Shown piece by piece: positions 51,937-61,412 of a stretch of DNA of 64,000 nt. The position numbers and the translations under genes are program-made. Under the pieces are notes generated by a model. That model made no database searches, was not told where the DNA came from, and worked only from the letters and a program-made list of their open reading frames with translations. How positions within the stretch are numbered: the stretch's first letter is position 1; each line of letters opens with the position of its first letter. The DNA comes from Roseomonas mucosa ATCC BAA-692 (GTDB taxonomy: Bacteria; Pseudomonadota; Alphaproteobacteria; Acetobacterales; Acetobacteraceae). The stretch lies in NCBI RefSeq assembly GCF_000622225.1, contig NZ_JHWD01000016.1, positions 1 through 64,000 of the forward strand, read 5' to 3'.

Positions 51937-53270
51937 GCCCGCTCGCTCCGCTCCAGCACCGGCCGGAACTCCTGCGTCGCGCGCTTCAGCTCCGTGGCCG
52001 GGTCGGCGCCGGAGATCATGTTGGTGAGCGCCACGCCATAGACGTCGCGGAACTCGGTGACCGGGATGATGACCGGCAGGGCGAGGCGGCTGACCGCCGC
52101 CGACTGCGCCACGGCATCCACCCATTCGCCGGGCATCTTCACCCCCTTGCGGACCTCGGGATCGGCCAGCACGGAGTTGCGGAAGGGCACGCCGGAGCCG
52201 GTCTGCAGCAGCCGCGCGCCCATCTCCCGCGACACCGCCCACTGGCAGTAGAGATAGGCCGCCTCCTTCTTCGCCGAGGCCGCGGCGACCCCGATCCCGT
52301 CGCCGAAGGTGCCGGCGGCATGCGCCTTCGGCCCCCTGGGCATCAGCCCGTACCCGACCTTGCCCACGACGCGGGACTTCTCCGGGTCCTCCAGCGGCGG
52401 GGCGAAGCCGATGCCGTCCAGCCACATGCCGATGCGGCCCTGCAGGAAGGCCGACTGGCATTCCGCCCAGTTGAAGCCCGAGATGCCCGGCGGCCCCGAC
52501 TTGCTCATCAGCCGCTGGTAGAGCTTCGCCGCCTCGATCGCCTCGGGCGTATCCGTGCGCAGCTCGCCCTTCGCATCCACCGACGGCGTGTCGTAGCCGA
52601 GCATGAAGGTGGTCCAGACGGGCGTGTTGGCATTGCGCAGCCCGCGCGCCACGAAGCCGTAGGTGCGGCTGCGCGGATCGGTCAGCGCCTCGGCGGCCGC
52701 GACCATCTCGTCGAAAGTGGCCGGGAAGGCGATCTTCTTCTGCGCGAAGAGCTCCTTGTTCCAGTAGAGGATCCAGTAGTCCACGGACCAGGGCAGGCCG
52801 CCGATGGCCTTGCCGTCCCGCGCGAAGGTCAGCCCGGCCTCGGAGAAGTCCGACAGCAGGTCCGGCGGCGTCAGGGCGCGGTCGTTGATGTAGGGCGTGA
52901 GGTCGGCCAGCCAGCCGCCCTTCTCGAACTGCCGCTTCTGCACGTGATAGCTGAGATGCACCACGTCGAAGCTCGGCTTGCCGGAGGCCAGCTCGATGGT
53001 GGCCTTCTGGCGCTGCTGCTGCTCCGGCGTCTGCTCGGCATTCACCTTGATGCCGGTGAGGTCCTCGAACTCCTTCTGGTGGCGCTGAAGGGTATCGCCG
53101 CGCGGGCTCCTGATGAGCGAGACCTCGATGGTCGTTCCGGCGTGCTTGCGCCAGTTGATCCCGCTACCGCCCTGGGCCCAGGAGGACCGGGCGCCCAGCA
53201 GCCCCATTCCCCCAAGTGCCGCTCCCGTGCCGAGAAGCCGCCGACGCGTCGGCATGCGCAGCTCCGCCAT
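51933..53270 (-). CDS. Sugar ABC transporter substrate-binding protein (fucose operon)
   Basis: A 445-aa exported binding protein with a twin-arginine signal (TRRRLLGTGAALGG... ending SSWAQG) and a family 1 fold: TTIEVSLIRSPRGD, KPSFDVVHLSYHVQKRQF, GLPWSVDYWILYWNKELF. The ATG at 53270 has GGAGG 5 bases upstream; the open frame further up is not coding. First gene of the uptake-catabolism operon, divergent from the aldolase-GntR pair. The ligand is probably L-fucose or a fucoside. Confidence 0.9.
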   Translation of the reverse strand: MAELRMPTRRRLLGTGAALGGMGLLGARSSWAQGGSGINWRKHAGTTIEVSLIRSPRGDTLQRHQKEFEDLTGIKVNAEQTPEQQQRQKATIELASGKPSFDVVHLSYHVQKRQFEKGGWLADLTPYINDRALTPPDLLSDFSEAGLTFARDGKAIGGLPWSVDYWILYWNKELFAQKKIAFPATFDEMVAAAEALTDPRSRTYGFVARGLRNANTPVWTTFMLGYDTPSVDAKGELRTDTPEAIEAAKLYQRLMSKSGPPGISGFNWAECQSAFLQGRIGMWLDGIGFAPPLEDPEKSRVVGKVGYGLMPRGPKAHAAGTFGDGIGVAAASAKKEAAYLYCQWAVSREMGARLLQTGSGVPFRNSVLADPEVRKGVKMPGEWVDAVAQSAAVSRLALPVIIPVTEFRDVYGVALTNMISGADPATELKRATQEFRPVLERSERA

Positions 53271-53419
53271 ACGTTCCTCCACTCCCCTCGGCGGTATCAC
53301 CCGCCTGGCCGGATCTTCGGGACGGCATCGCCGCCCAGCCCTCTCCGGGGCTCGCCGCCTTCCTGTCGCGGAGGCGGCGGTCATCCATGAGCGATTCCCA
53401 TAGCCGCCCCGCGTGAAGC

Positions 53420-53447
53420 TTGCAACATGGTTCGAGGGGAGTAACAT
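53420..53447 (+). promoter_or_regulatory. Candidate promoter of the aldolase-gntR pair
   Basis: TTGCAA (53420-53425) and TAACAT (53442-53447), 16 bases apart, end 47 bases before the aldolase start at 53495. They lie in the 224-base divergent gap that must also hold the promoter of the binding-protein operon and the GntR site. Confidence 0.4.
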
Positions 53448-53494
53448 GTCGGCTTCATAACACCGCCCTGTCAGGGGCGAAGGGAGTGGAACAC

Positions 53495-54382
53495 ATGCCC
53501 CGGGACACCCAGCCTTTCGGCCTCTCCTGCGCCCTCACGACTCCTTTCGAGGCCGATGGCGCCGTGGACCTCGCGCGGCTGGTCGCGCAGGCCGGCTGGT
53601 GCCTGGAACAGGGCTGCAACAGCGTCACGGTCTTCGGCACGACGGGGGAGGGCGCCTCGATCGGCCTGTCCGCCCGGCGCGCGATCCTCGCGGCGCTGGC
53701 GGAGGCGGGGTTCGATTTCGGCCGTTCCGTCGTGGCGGGCGTCGCCGCCTCGGCGATGGAGGACGCGCTGGAACAGGCCCGCCTGGCCTACGACCATGGC
53801 TGCCGCGCCATCCTCCTGGCGCCGCCCTTCTACTTCAAGAACCCGAGCGAGGAGGGGCTCTTCCGGTGGTTCGGCGCCTTCCTGGACGGGCTGGGCGATG
53901 CGGCGCGGGATGTCATCCTCTACAACATCCCGTCGGTCACGGCGGTCCCGCTTCCGGTTTCCCTGATCACCCGCCTGCGGGAGGCCCATCCCCAGGCGAT
54001 CCTCGGCGTGAAGGATTCCTCCGGCGACTGGGCCTACGCGCAGGCGCTGCTGGCCGCGCATCGCGACCTCGTCATCCTCATCGGCGACGAGCGCCGTCTG
54101 GCGCAGGCCGTGCGGATCGGTGCCCAGGGCGCGATCTCCGGCATGGCCAATATCCATCCCGATCGCCTGCTGAGGATGATCGGAACGGGCGAACCGGACG
54201 CGGCCATGGACGAGGCCGTGGACGAGCTCCTGAAATACCCCGTCACGCCCGCCGTGAAGGCCCTGGTCGCGGCGCGCACCGGCGATCCCGCCTGGGCCAT
54301 CCCCCGTGCACCGCTGCTGCCCCTGTCTGCCGGGGAGGCCGGCGCGCTCGGGGCACGCCTGCGGGCGATCTTCACCTCATAG
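53495..54382 (+). CDS. DHDPS-family aldolase, possibly 2-keto-3-deoxy-L-fuconate aldolase
   Basis: A 295-aa class I aldolase: GTTGEGASI loop, catalytic tyrosine in ILYNIPSVT, Schiff-base lysine in LGVKDSSGDW. GGGAG precedes the ATG at 53495. It sits between the fucose operon and its GntR regulator, so cleavage of a 2-keto-3-deoxy sugar acid (for L-fucose, to pyruvate and lactaldehyde) is a fair guess. The specificity is not shown by sequence. Confidence 0.83.
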   Translation: MPRDTQPFGLSCALTTPFEADGAVDLARLVAQAGWCLEQGCNSVTVFGTTGEGASIGLSARRAILAALAEAGFDFGRSVVAGVAASAMEDALEQARLAYDHGCRAILLAPPFYFKNPSEEGLFRWFGAFLDGLGDAARDVILYNIPSVTAVPLPVSLITRLREAHPQAILGVKDSSGDWAYAQALLAAHRDLVILIGDERRLAQAVRIGAQGAISGMANIHPDRLLRMIGTGEPDAAMDEAVDELLKYPVTPAVKALVAARTGDPAWAIPRAPLLPLSAGEAGALGARLRAIFTS

Positions 54383-54390
54383 GAACGCGG

Positions 54391-55089
54391 ATGGTCGCCA
54401 TCGTCGAACAGGCCCTGCTGGACCGGGACTCACCCAATCTCCGGTCCCGCGCCTATGACAGCTTCACGCGGCATCTGCTCGCGCGCGACCTGCGCGCGGG
54501 CCAGTTCATCTCCCAGCGGGAACTGGTGGAGATGACGCAGCTTCCGCTCGCGGCGATCCGGGAGATGATCCCGCGCCTGGAGGCGGAGGGGCTGGTCCGC
54601 ACCGTGCCCAATCGCGGCATGCAGATCCCCCATGTCGATCTGGGCCTGATCCGGGAAGCCTTCCAGCTCCGCCTCTTCCTGGAGCGGGAGGCCGTGGCGA
54701 GCTTCACCCGCACAGCCAGCGACGAGACGATCGCGGCGCTGGAGAGCGAGCATCAGGCCATCATCGGCGAGTGCCGGGCGGCCGCCGCGAGCGGCGGGAT
54801 CACCACCGCGCATGTGCAGCACGCCCAGGACATCGACTGGAGCCTTCACACCAGCATCATCAATGCCCTGAACAACTCCATCATCGCCGACATCTACCGC
54901 GTCAACTCCATCAAGATCCGCTTGATCAAGCAGGAGCAGACCCGGCTGAACGAGACCGTCCTGCTGCCAACCATGGAGGAGCATCTCGCGGTCATCGCCG
55001 CCATCCGGTCGCGCGACCCGCAGCAGGCCGCGGATGCCATGGGCGAGCATGTGAACAGCGCCCGCGACCGTGCCATGGGGTTGCGCTAA
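54391..55089 (+). CDS. GntR-family transcriptional regulator (FadR-type)
   Basis: A 232-aa regulator with an N-terminal winged helix (SQRELVEMTQLPLAAIREMI, RLEAEGLVRTVPNRGMQI) and a C-terminal all-helical FCD effector domain (LIREAFQLRLFLEREAV, EEHLAVIAAIRSRDP). Eight bases after the aldolase and next to the divergent fucose operon, it is the likely regulator of both. Confidence 0.92.
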   Translation: MVAIVEQALLDRDSPNLRSRAYDSFTRHLLARDLRAGQFISQRELVEMTQLPLAAIREMIPRLEAEGLVRTVPNRGMQIPHVDLGLIREAFQLRLFLEREAVASFTRTASDETIAALESEHQAIIGECRAAAASGGITTAHVQHAQDIDWSLHTSIINALNNSIIADIYRVNSIKIRLIKQEQTRLNETVLLPTMEEHLAVIAAIRSRDPQQAADAMGEHVNSARDRAMGLR

Positions 55090-55102
55090 GGGCTTGGCGC
55101 AG

Positions 55103-55125
55103 GCCGCAGCAGACGCGGCTTGCTT
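55103..55125 (+). terminator. Short hairpin with T-rich tail after gntR
   Basis: gccgc-agcagac-gcggc followed by ttgctt starts 14 bases after the gntR stop codon. The stem is only 5 bp, so this is a weak terminator call. Confidence 0.35.
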
Positions 55126-55425
55126 CCGCACCGCCGCCGCGCTATAGGAATATAATCAACACCATCGCCGCACGATCCGCTGTGCCTCCATCAGCACCGT
55201 CGGATCTCATCCCCTTCGAATGGACGGCGGGGCCAGGCCTCGCATTCATCCGAAGGAATAAAGGGCTAAAACCTTAAAGTCCTAAAACCCTAAAATACGA
55301 GAACGACCCGCGTGGCGGTCCGCCGCAGCCCATGAAGGCAAAGCGGCAAAGGCCACCAGCACCGCCCGGCCAGCCCCCGGGAACCTGCCCCGGGAATCTG
55401 CCCGGGGCCCAGGCCGCCATCCGCA
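55126..55425. other. Intergenic region with ctaaaa-type and ccccggg-type short repeats
   Basis: No gene is supported. At 55265-55296 a run of ctaaaac/cttaaag-like units repeats about every 8 bases, an AT-rich patch in GC-rich DNA. At 55375-55400 the 13-mers ccccgggaacctg and ccccgggaatctg are in tandem, followed by a partial copy, just downstream of the convergent TPP-enzyme gene. Confidence 0.5.
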
Positions 55426-56967
55426 TCACACGAGCAGTTCGATCAGGAAGGGACCGTTCCGGCCGAGGCTCCCCGCCAGGAGGTCCGCCAGCCCGTCGAG
55501 GCTCTCCGTCCGGGCGGCCTCGACGCCCATCCCCTCGGCCAGCTTGACCCAGTCCAGGTCCGGGTTGCCCAGGTCGAGCATGTTCATCGCGGTCGGGCCC
55601 GGATTGGCGCCCACGCCCAGATACTCGCCCAGCAGGATCTGGTACTTCCGGTTGGCGATGATGATGGTCGTGACCGGCAGCTTTTCCCGCGCCTGGGTCC
55701 AGAGCGACTGCAAGGTGTACATGGCCGAGCCATCCGCCTGCAGGCTGATGACGCGCCGCTGCCCGCCCGCGCCGATGGCGGCGCCGGTGGCGACGGGCAT
55801 GCCGTCCCCGATCGCACCGCCGGTCAGTTGCAGCCAGTCATGCGGCGGCGCGGCATGGGTCTGGGGATAGAAACCCCGTCCATAGGACACGCTCTCGTCG
55901 GAGATGATGGCGCCCTCGGGTATCAGGGCCGCCACGGTGCGCGCCAGCCCTTCCGGCGTCGGCGCGCCGCGCACGGGCTCCGGATGCGGGCCGGGGTCCG
56001 GGATCGCGGCATGGGGAGCGCCCAGCTCCTCCGCCAAGGCCGCCAGCGCCGCCTCGGCATCCTGCTCGTGGCGGCTGAGCACATGGATCTGGGCATCCGG
56101 GGGGTAATGCGTGGAGGGCTTGCCGGGATAGGCGAAGAAGCCGACGGGCGCCTTGGCGTTCACCAGGATCAGATGCTCGAATTCCGCCAGGGCCTGGATG
56201 GCGACGTCGGCGACATAGGGCACGCGTTCCAGTTGCGGGCGGCCACGGCCGCGGGACACGCGGGCATTGGACATCTCACCCAGCAGCTTCGCGCCGCTGG
56301 CCTGGGCGATGCGCCAGGCCAGTTCCTGCCCCTTCTCGCCCAGCGCGCCGCCGCCGAGAAGGATCAGCACGTTCCGCTTCTCGCGCAGGATGCGCGCGAC
56401 GGTCCGGACGGCCGCCGGGTCGGGCTCTGCGGCGGCGGGCACGGGCAGCGGCTCCGCCACCACGCCGCCCTCGTTCCAGGAGGCATCGGAAGGCAGGATC
56501 AGCGTGGCGATCTGCCCCGGCGCGGTGCGGGCGGCCTGCACGGCCACCGCGGCGTCCCGCCCGACATCGGCGGCGGCCGTGCTGGTGCGGACCCAGGCGG
56601 AAACGGGCCGGGCCCAGCCTTCCGTATCGGCCGTGAGCTGCGCGTCATAGGGGCGGTGATAGGTCGCCTGGTCGCCCACGACATTGACGATGCCGCTGCG
56701 GGCGCGGCGGGCGTTGTGCAGGTTGCCGAGTCCGTTCGCGAGGCCGGGACCGCAATGCAGCAGGGTGCAGGCGGGCTTCCGCGCCATGCGCCAGTAGCCG
56801 TCGGCCATGCCGGTCACGACATTCTCCTGCAATCCCAGAACGCAGCGCATGCCGGGGATCTGGTCCAGTGCCGCCACGAAATGCATCTCGCTGGTGCCCG
56901 GATTGGCGAAGCATGTGTCCACGCCCGACTGGAGCAGCGTATGGACAAGGCTATGGGCACCATTCAT
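55426..56967 (-). CDS. Thiamine-diphosphate enzyme, acetolactate synthase-like
   Basis: A 513-aa TPP-dependent enzyme. The N-terminal domain has the catalytic glutamate in LGLQENVVTGMADGY; the C-terminal TPP/Mg motif is SLQADGSAMYTLQSLW followed after about 25 residues by IIANRKYQ. It is closer to the stand-alone acetolactate synthase-like or benzoylformate decarboxylase-like proteins than to anabolic IlvB, and no small-subunit gene is near. It is monocistronic and divergent from the hydrolase gene. The keto acid used is unknown. Confidence 0.85.
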   Translation of the reverse strand: MNGAHSLVHTLLQSGVDTCFANPGTSEMHFVAALDQIPGMRCVLGLQENVVTGMADGYWRMARKPACTLLHCGPGLANGLGNLHNARRARSGIVNVVGDQATYHRPYDAQLTADTEGWARPVSAWVRTSTAAADVGRDAAVAVQAARTAPGQIATLILPSDASWNEGGVVAEPLPVPAAAEPDPAAVRTVARILREKRNVLILLGGGALGEKGQELAWRIAQASGAKLLGEMSNARVSRGRGRPQLERVPYVADVAIQALAEFEHLILVNAKAPVGFFAYPGKPSTHYPPDAQIHVLSRHEQDAEAALAALAEELGAPHAAIPDPGPHPEPVRGAPTPEGLARTVAALIPEGAIISDESVSYGRGFYPQTHAAPPHDWLQLTGGAIGDGMPVATGAAIGAGGQRRVISLQADGSAMYTLQSLWTQAREKLPVTTIIIANRKYQILLGEYLGVGANPGPTAMNMLDLGNPDLDWVKLAEGMGVEAARTESLDGLADLLAGSLGRNGPFLIELLV

Positions 56968-57181
56968 GGCGGTTCGTCTCTCCCGTGACGGTTCTGGGCG
57001 CGCAGACTGCGCGCGCCCGGCATGGGCCGCAAGGGCCCGGCCCCGGGGCGAGGCCGCGCCGTTCGCCTCCCGGCCGGCTCATCCGATGCGGGCGTGGCGG
57101 GCGGGACTTCCCCAGCCCCGCCTCCAGCCGCTAGCTTGCCAAGCCTGGGCCGCGCGTCAGAAAGCGGCTGTCGGGGAGGAT

Positions 57182-58792
57182 ATGGTGCGACCGAATCTCG
57201 GCATGGCGGGCTTTGCCCTGGCATTAGGTCTCGTCCAGCCCGTCCTGGCGCAGGCGCCACGGCCGGCGAACCCACCGCCGGTCAACCAAGGCACCACGCC
57301 GCCCGATTGCAGCATGCACGTGAATTTCGACCGCAATGCCGATCTGCCCGGCTACCGGATCGCCTCGGGCGGGCGCGACCAGTGCCTGCCCTTCATGCCC
57401 ACGAACCAGCTCGTGCCGCTCGGCTACGGCCCGAACGATTTCTACGCCCGGGAATTCACCGATGCGCGCATCCGGCAGCGTTGGGCGCAATGCCGCGAGA
57501 ACGCCGCCTGCGCCGGACCGGCGCGCAAGGGCGCCGAGGGCTTCACCAGCTTCGAGCCGCGGCGCACCGGCAGCGTCGATCCCGTGGGCCGCATCGACCA
57601 GGATGGCGAGGTGGACCTGCGCGCCATCCGCCGCCCGGTCTTCTTCGCGCGGGAGCCTTTCGCCGAGCCGATCGCCGGTGCCGAGCCGCGCACCCACACG
57701 GTCGAGTTCACCGTGCCGCGCGACAGCTACGAAAGGCTGCATCTCGGGCTGCGCGATCCCATCCGGCTGCGCGGCTGGTATCTGGACGGGCAGGGGATCG
57801 AGGACGGGACGGGCGCGCGGCGCCGCGCCCTGGTCATCATGAACAACGGCGGCGGCAGCGAACTGACCGCCACCGACGATCCCCGCGCGACCGGCGTGGC
57901 CCGGGATGCGGAGGGCCGCTATGTCGTCGATGCCGCGGCGAAGGGGGAGGGCGAGCAACCAGGCATGCGCTACTGGCGCGGCTTCGTCTGGGCACTGAAC
58001 GAGGCGGGCTTCGACGTGCTGATCACGGACCGTCGCGGCAACGGCATCTCGGGCGGCGTCAACGGCTTCAACACCGCCGAACAGGGCCGCGACATGATGC
58101 GTGAGCTGGAACAGATGGAAAGCGGCGAGGGCCTGCGCATCCTGACGCCGCAGGGCGAGGTCCTGTCCGGCCCCGCCGCCGGCGGCAGGCTCATGGCCGG
58201 GATGAAGGCGCGGGAGATCCCGGTGGTGCTCGGCGGCTATTCGCGCGGCTCCTATGCCACGGCCTGGGCCATGCACCGCAACTTCGTGGCCGATTGCGAC
58301 CGCGACCAGCCGGACCAGCCCTGCAAGCCGCCCCTGGGCTGGAGCAATATCCGTGGCGCCATCCTCTACGGCCCCAATTCGGGCGGGCTCGGCTATCGCC
58401 TGGCGGGGCACGACATGATCGAGGCAGCGCTGCGGATCGAACGCAACACCACCTACTACCCGGACTCCGAGGTCTTCGCCGGCATCGCCCAATGGCCGGG
58501 CCTGCTGATCGCGAAAGGGATCTGGGACTATGTGGAGGGGCTGGAAGGCTCACTCGACGCCTATCGGCGCGCGCGGGAGCCGAAGGAGATCTTCGTCTTC
58601 CGCGGCCCGCATCCGTTGAACACCCAGGCTCCGGAGAACATGCGCCTGGTCGGCGAGCGCATGGTCGCCTTCGCGACGGCGGCCGTGCTGGGTCGCCCGG
58701 CAGTGCAGGGCGCCACGCCTCCGGCCGATCTCAAGACCCTCGTCGCCTCCAGCCCGCCCTACTGGGAAAGCACCACGCGCCCGGTGGAGTGA
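57182..58792 (+). CDS. Secreted alpha/beta hydrolase
   Basis: A 536-aa exported protein: signal peptide (MAGFALALGLVQPVLAQ), then a 180-residue lead region with paired cysteines and an alpha/beta-hydrolase core from about residue 180. The nucleophile elbow is VVLGGYSRGSYATAW, and FDVLITDRRGNGISGGVNGF holds an oxyanion-loop-like stretch. It is expected in the periplasm as an esterase, lipase or peptidase. The ATG at 57182 is chosen because it begins the signal peptide. Confidence 0.75.
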   Translation: MVRPNLGMAGFALALGLVQPVLAQAPRPANPPPVNQGTTPPDCSMHVNFDRNADLPGYRIASGGRDQCLPFMPTNQLVPLGYGPNDFYAREFTDARIRQRWAQCRENAACAGPARKGAEGFTSFEPRRTGSVDPVGRIDQDGEVDLRAIRRPVFFAREPFAEPIAGAEPRTHTVEFTVPRDSYERLHLGLRDPIRLRGWYLDGQGIEDGTGARRRALVIMNNGGGSELTATDDPRATGVARDAEGRYVVDAAAKGEGEQPGMRYWRGFVWALNEAGFDVLITDRRGNGISGGVNGFNTAEQGRDMMRELEQMESGEGLRILTPQGEVLSGPAAGGRLMAGMKAREIPVVLGGYSRGSYATAWAMHRNFVADCDRDQPDQPCKPPLGWSNIRGAILYGPNSGGLGYRLAGHDMIEAALRIERNTTYYPDSEVFAGIAQWPGLLIAKGIWDYVEGLEGSLDAYRRAREPKEIFVFRGPHPLNTQAPENMRLVGERMVAFATAAVLGRPAVQGATPPADLKTLVASSPPYWESTTRPVE

Positions 58793-58795
58793 CAG

Positions 58796-59188
58796 TCACG
58801 GCGCCGGCAGCCATTCCTCCAGCGTCACCTCGAAGGTCATGCAGACCGGGTTCGCCCCCGGCACGAAGGGGCCGCCGAAGACATTCCCTTCCGTGTCGGC
58901 CACCACGCCGGTCAGGGCAGCCCGCATGGCGCCGTCCTGGCCGGACCTCACCTCCCCCGCGATGCTGACGACCTCCACGGCCGGTCCCTGGACATGGACG
59001 TAGCGCCCGTCGAGCGTGCCGAGGCAGGCATCGTTGAGGCTGCCCAGCGCCCCGCGCACGAAGGCGTTGCGGAAGCCTTCCGCCAGGCACAGCTTCTCGA
59101 CGCCGAGGACAAGGTCCTCGTTCGGCGCGATCCGCGCATAGGCGACGCGGCCCATCTGGCCGTTCTCGACGGCGATGGCATCAGACAT
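58796..59188 (-). CDS. PPC (DUF296) domain protein
   Basis: A 130-aa single-domain protein of the PPC/DUF296 fold: YARIAPNEDLVLGVEKLCLA, FVRGALGSLNDACLG, and the C-terminal GNVFGGPFVPGANPVCMTFE block. Bacterial members are small trimeric proteins of unknown biochemical function despite being labelled DNA-binding. The ATG at 59188 overlaps the end of the second PPC gene by 8 bases. Confidence 0.78.
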   Translation of the reverse strand: MSDAIAVENGQMGRVAYARIAPNEDLVLGVEKLCLAEGFRNAFVRGALGSLNDACLGTLDGRYVHVQGPAVEVVSIAGEVRSGQDGAMRAALTGVVADTEGNVFGGPFVPGANPVCMTFEVTLEEWLPAP

Positions 59189-59735
59189 TCCGGGAAATCC
59201 TGTGCGGTTGCAGAAGCGGGATGTTGGTTTCCGGGTCATGGGCCTGCCGCAGCTCGAACTCGTCGAGGGAGGTCACCAGGACCGGGATCGGGATGCGGCC
59301 GACGATGCAGGCTTCCGTGACCACATGCCCGCCCTTCACCGCGCCCGATGCGGTGCGGATCGCGGCATGACAGTGCACGAGCGGCCTGTCCTGGAGACTG
59401 CGGCCCAGCGTGGCGTTGCCGAAGATCATGCAGGCCGCCCCCGCATCGATGGGCGCGCTATAGGCGATCAACGCCTGCCCGGACGGATCGGGCGGCGCCA
59501 CGCAGTATTGCAGGCTGTCGAAATAGCCTCCCAGGATGGTCGTGGAGGCGCTGCTGATGCCAGCCCCCGCCAGCGGGCGGACCAGTGCCTCGAAAAGGCT
59601 CAGCCCCGGCTGCAACACGAGCCGGATATGACGCGCGGCGCGGCCATGCAGGCTCTGGATGCGCACCGGGTTGAAACTGCCCCGGTGGTGCAGGAGCCTG
59701 GGCCTGGGGACACTGGCCGTGACGGAATATCCCAT
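59181..59735 (-). CDS. Second PPC (DUF296) domain protein
   Basis: A 184-aa relative of its neighbour, with the histidine-rich core RPLVHCHAAI and GAVKGGHVVTEACIVGRIPI, where the His residues form the metal-like site of the PPC fold. The pair may form a heteromer. They follow the acyl-CoA ligase in the IclR-led operon, 48 bases downstream. Confidence 0.75.
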   Translation of the reverse strand: MGYSVTASVPRPRLLHHRGSFNPVRIQSLHGRAARHIRLVLQPGLSLFEALVRPLAGAGISSASTTILGGYFDSLQYCVAPPDPSGQALIAYSAPIDAGAACMIFGNATLGRSLQDRPLVHCHAAIRTASGAVKGGHVVTEACIVGRIPIPVLVTSLDEFELRQAHDPETNIPLLQPHRISRNV

Positions 59736-59783
59736 GATCGGGTTCCTTCCTGAGTCAGCCTTGCCTTCGGACGAGGTGCGGCA

Positions 59784-61412
59784 TCAGGCCGATACCGGCT
59801 GAGCGGGCTGCGCCAGGCAGCCCCGGGCCTGCAGTTCCTCCCGCACGAGCTTCTTGGTGATCTTGCCGTAGGCGGATTTCGGCAGCTCATCCCAGAAGAA
59901 GACCCGCTTCGGCAGCTTGTAGCGGGCGATCCTGCCTTCCATCCAGGCGAGCAGTTCCTCCTCGCCCAGCGACATGCCGGGGTTGGTCACCGCCACGGCG
60001 ACGCCGACCTCGCCCCAGACGCGGTCCGGCATGCCCAGCACCGCGACTTCCGCCAGAGCGGGGTGAGCCAGGAGCTTCTCCTCCACCTCCCGCGGATAGA
60101 CGTTGGAACCGCCGGAGATGTACATGTCGGATGCCCGGCCGGTGATGTAGAGGAAGCCCTCGCTGTCCTGGTGGCCGAGATCGCCGGTGCGGAACCAGCC
60201 GTTGCGGAAGGCCTTCGCATTGGCCGCCGGGTTGTCGTAGTAGCCTGCGAAAACCGCCGGGCCGCAGACACAGACCTCGCCCGTCTCGCCGGGCGGCAGC
60301 TCGCGGCCGGTGTCGTCCTGGATGGAAACCTGCATGGCGGTGCGCTCGTAACCGCAGGTGCCGATCCGGACCCCGGGGGCGTCCTCCGCCTCGTGCAGGG
60401 CAGGTGGCAGGACGGTGATGTTGCCCGTGACCTCGCCCAGCCCGAAATACTGGACCAGGACTTTGCCGAGCTTGCGCAGGGCGTGCTTCTGGTCCTCCCG
60501 GTACATCGGCGCGCCCGCATAGATGACATATCGCAGCGTGGAACGATCGTGGGCATCCACGGCCGGATGCTCGGTCAGCAGCTTCACGATGGTCGGCACG
60601 GTGAACATGTTGCTGACATGCCAGCGTTCCACCAGTGACCAGACTTCCTCCGGATCGAGGCGGTCGCCCGCCGGCAGCACGGTCTTCACCGCCCGCGCGA
60701 CCTGGGCGAGCTGATGGATGCCCGCGCCATGCGACAGGGGCGCGACCACCAGGGAAGCATCGTCCGGGCCCAGCCCCGGCATCAGGTCGCAGAGGTGGTT
60801 CGTGGCGACGAAGCCCATCTGGCCATGGGTGAGCACGGCCGCCTTGGGCCGCCCCGTGGTGCCGGAGGTGTAGAAGAACCAGCAGGGGTCGTCATGCTCG
60901 ACATCGGCGGGCGGGAAGGGCGTGCCGAGATGCCTCTCCGCCAGCGTGTCGTAATCCTCGCCCGCTCCGTCCCCGCCGATGGAGACCACGAAGCGCAGAT
61001 CCGGCGCCGCCTCACGCACCGCGGCGGCATGGTCCGGGAACTCCGCGCCGCAGAGCAGGGCCGAGGCGCCGCTGGACTCCGCCAGGTAGGCGACCTCGGC
61101 GGGGATCTGGCGGAAGTTCGTCGGCACCCAGACGGCGCCGAGGCGGAAGCAGGCGAACATGCTTTCGAAAAGCTGGTTGCAGTTGCGGGACTGCACCAGC
61201 ACGCGGTCGCCCTTGCGGATTCCGCGTGCCGCCAGTGCATGGGCCACGGCGTCCACGCGCCGGTCCATCTCCGCCCAGCTCCATCGCCGCTCGCCCCAGA
61301 CGAAGCCGATTTCCCCCGCATGGCGCCGGGCGGCCTGCCGCAGGAAGTGCGACAGGTTCATCACCCGCTTCGTGGCCGGCACGACGCCGCCGACGGGGGC
61401 GATGCCGCTCAC
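59784..61412 (-). CDS. Acyl-CoA synthetase (class I adenylate-forming)
   Basis: A 542-aa ligase with CWFFYTSGTTGRPKAAVLTH (P-loop), YFGLGEVTGNITVL, WFRTGDLGHQDSEGFLYITG and the catalytic lysine in KSAYGKITKKLV. It forms an acyl-CoA from a free acid, ATP and CoA. The start GTG 61412 overlaps the thiolase stop as GTGA; ATG 61361 (MNLSHFLRQ) is also possible. With the thiolase-like enzyme it suggests breakdown of an aromatic or aliphatic acid brought in by the TRAP system. Confidence 0.88.
   Translation of the reverse strand: MSGIAPVGGVVPATKRVMNLSHFLRQAARRHAGEIGFVWGERRWSWAEMDRRVDAVAHALAARGIRKGDRVLVQSRNCNQLFESMFACFRLGAVWVPTNFRQIPAEVAYLAESSGASALLCGAEFPDHAAAVREAAPDLRFVVSIGGDGAGEDYDTLAERHLGTPFPPADVEHDDPCWFFYTSGTTGRPKAAVLTHGQMGFVATNHLCDLMPGLGPDDASLVVAPLSHGAGIHQLAQVARAVKTVLPAGDRLDPEEVWSLVERWHVSNMFTVPTIVKLLTEHPAVDAHDRSTLRYVIYAGAPMYREDQKHALRKLGKVLVQYFGLGEVTGNITVLPPALHEAEDAPGVRIGTCGYERTAMQVSIQDDTGRELPPGETGEVCVCGPAVFAGYYDNPAANAKAFRNGWFRTGDLGHQDSEGFLYITGRASDMYISGGSNVYPREVEEKLLAHPALAEVAVLGMPDRVWGEVGVAVAVTNPGMSLGEEELLAWMEGRIARYKLPKRVFFWDELPKSAYGKITKKLVREELQARGCLAQPAQPVSA

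Noticed and set aside
55265-55296. Resemblance of cctaaaaccctaaaa to plant-type telomere repeats
   Set aside because: Only four imperfect units inside a bacterial chromosome segment; similarity is superficial.
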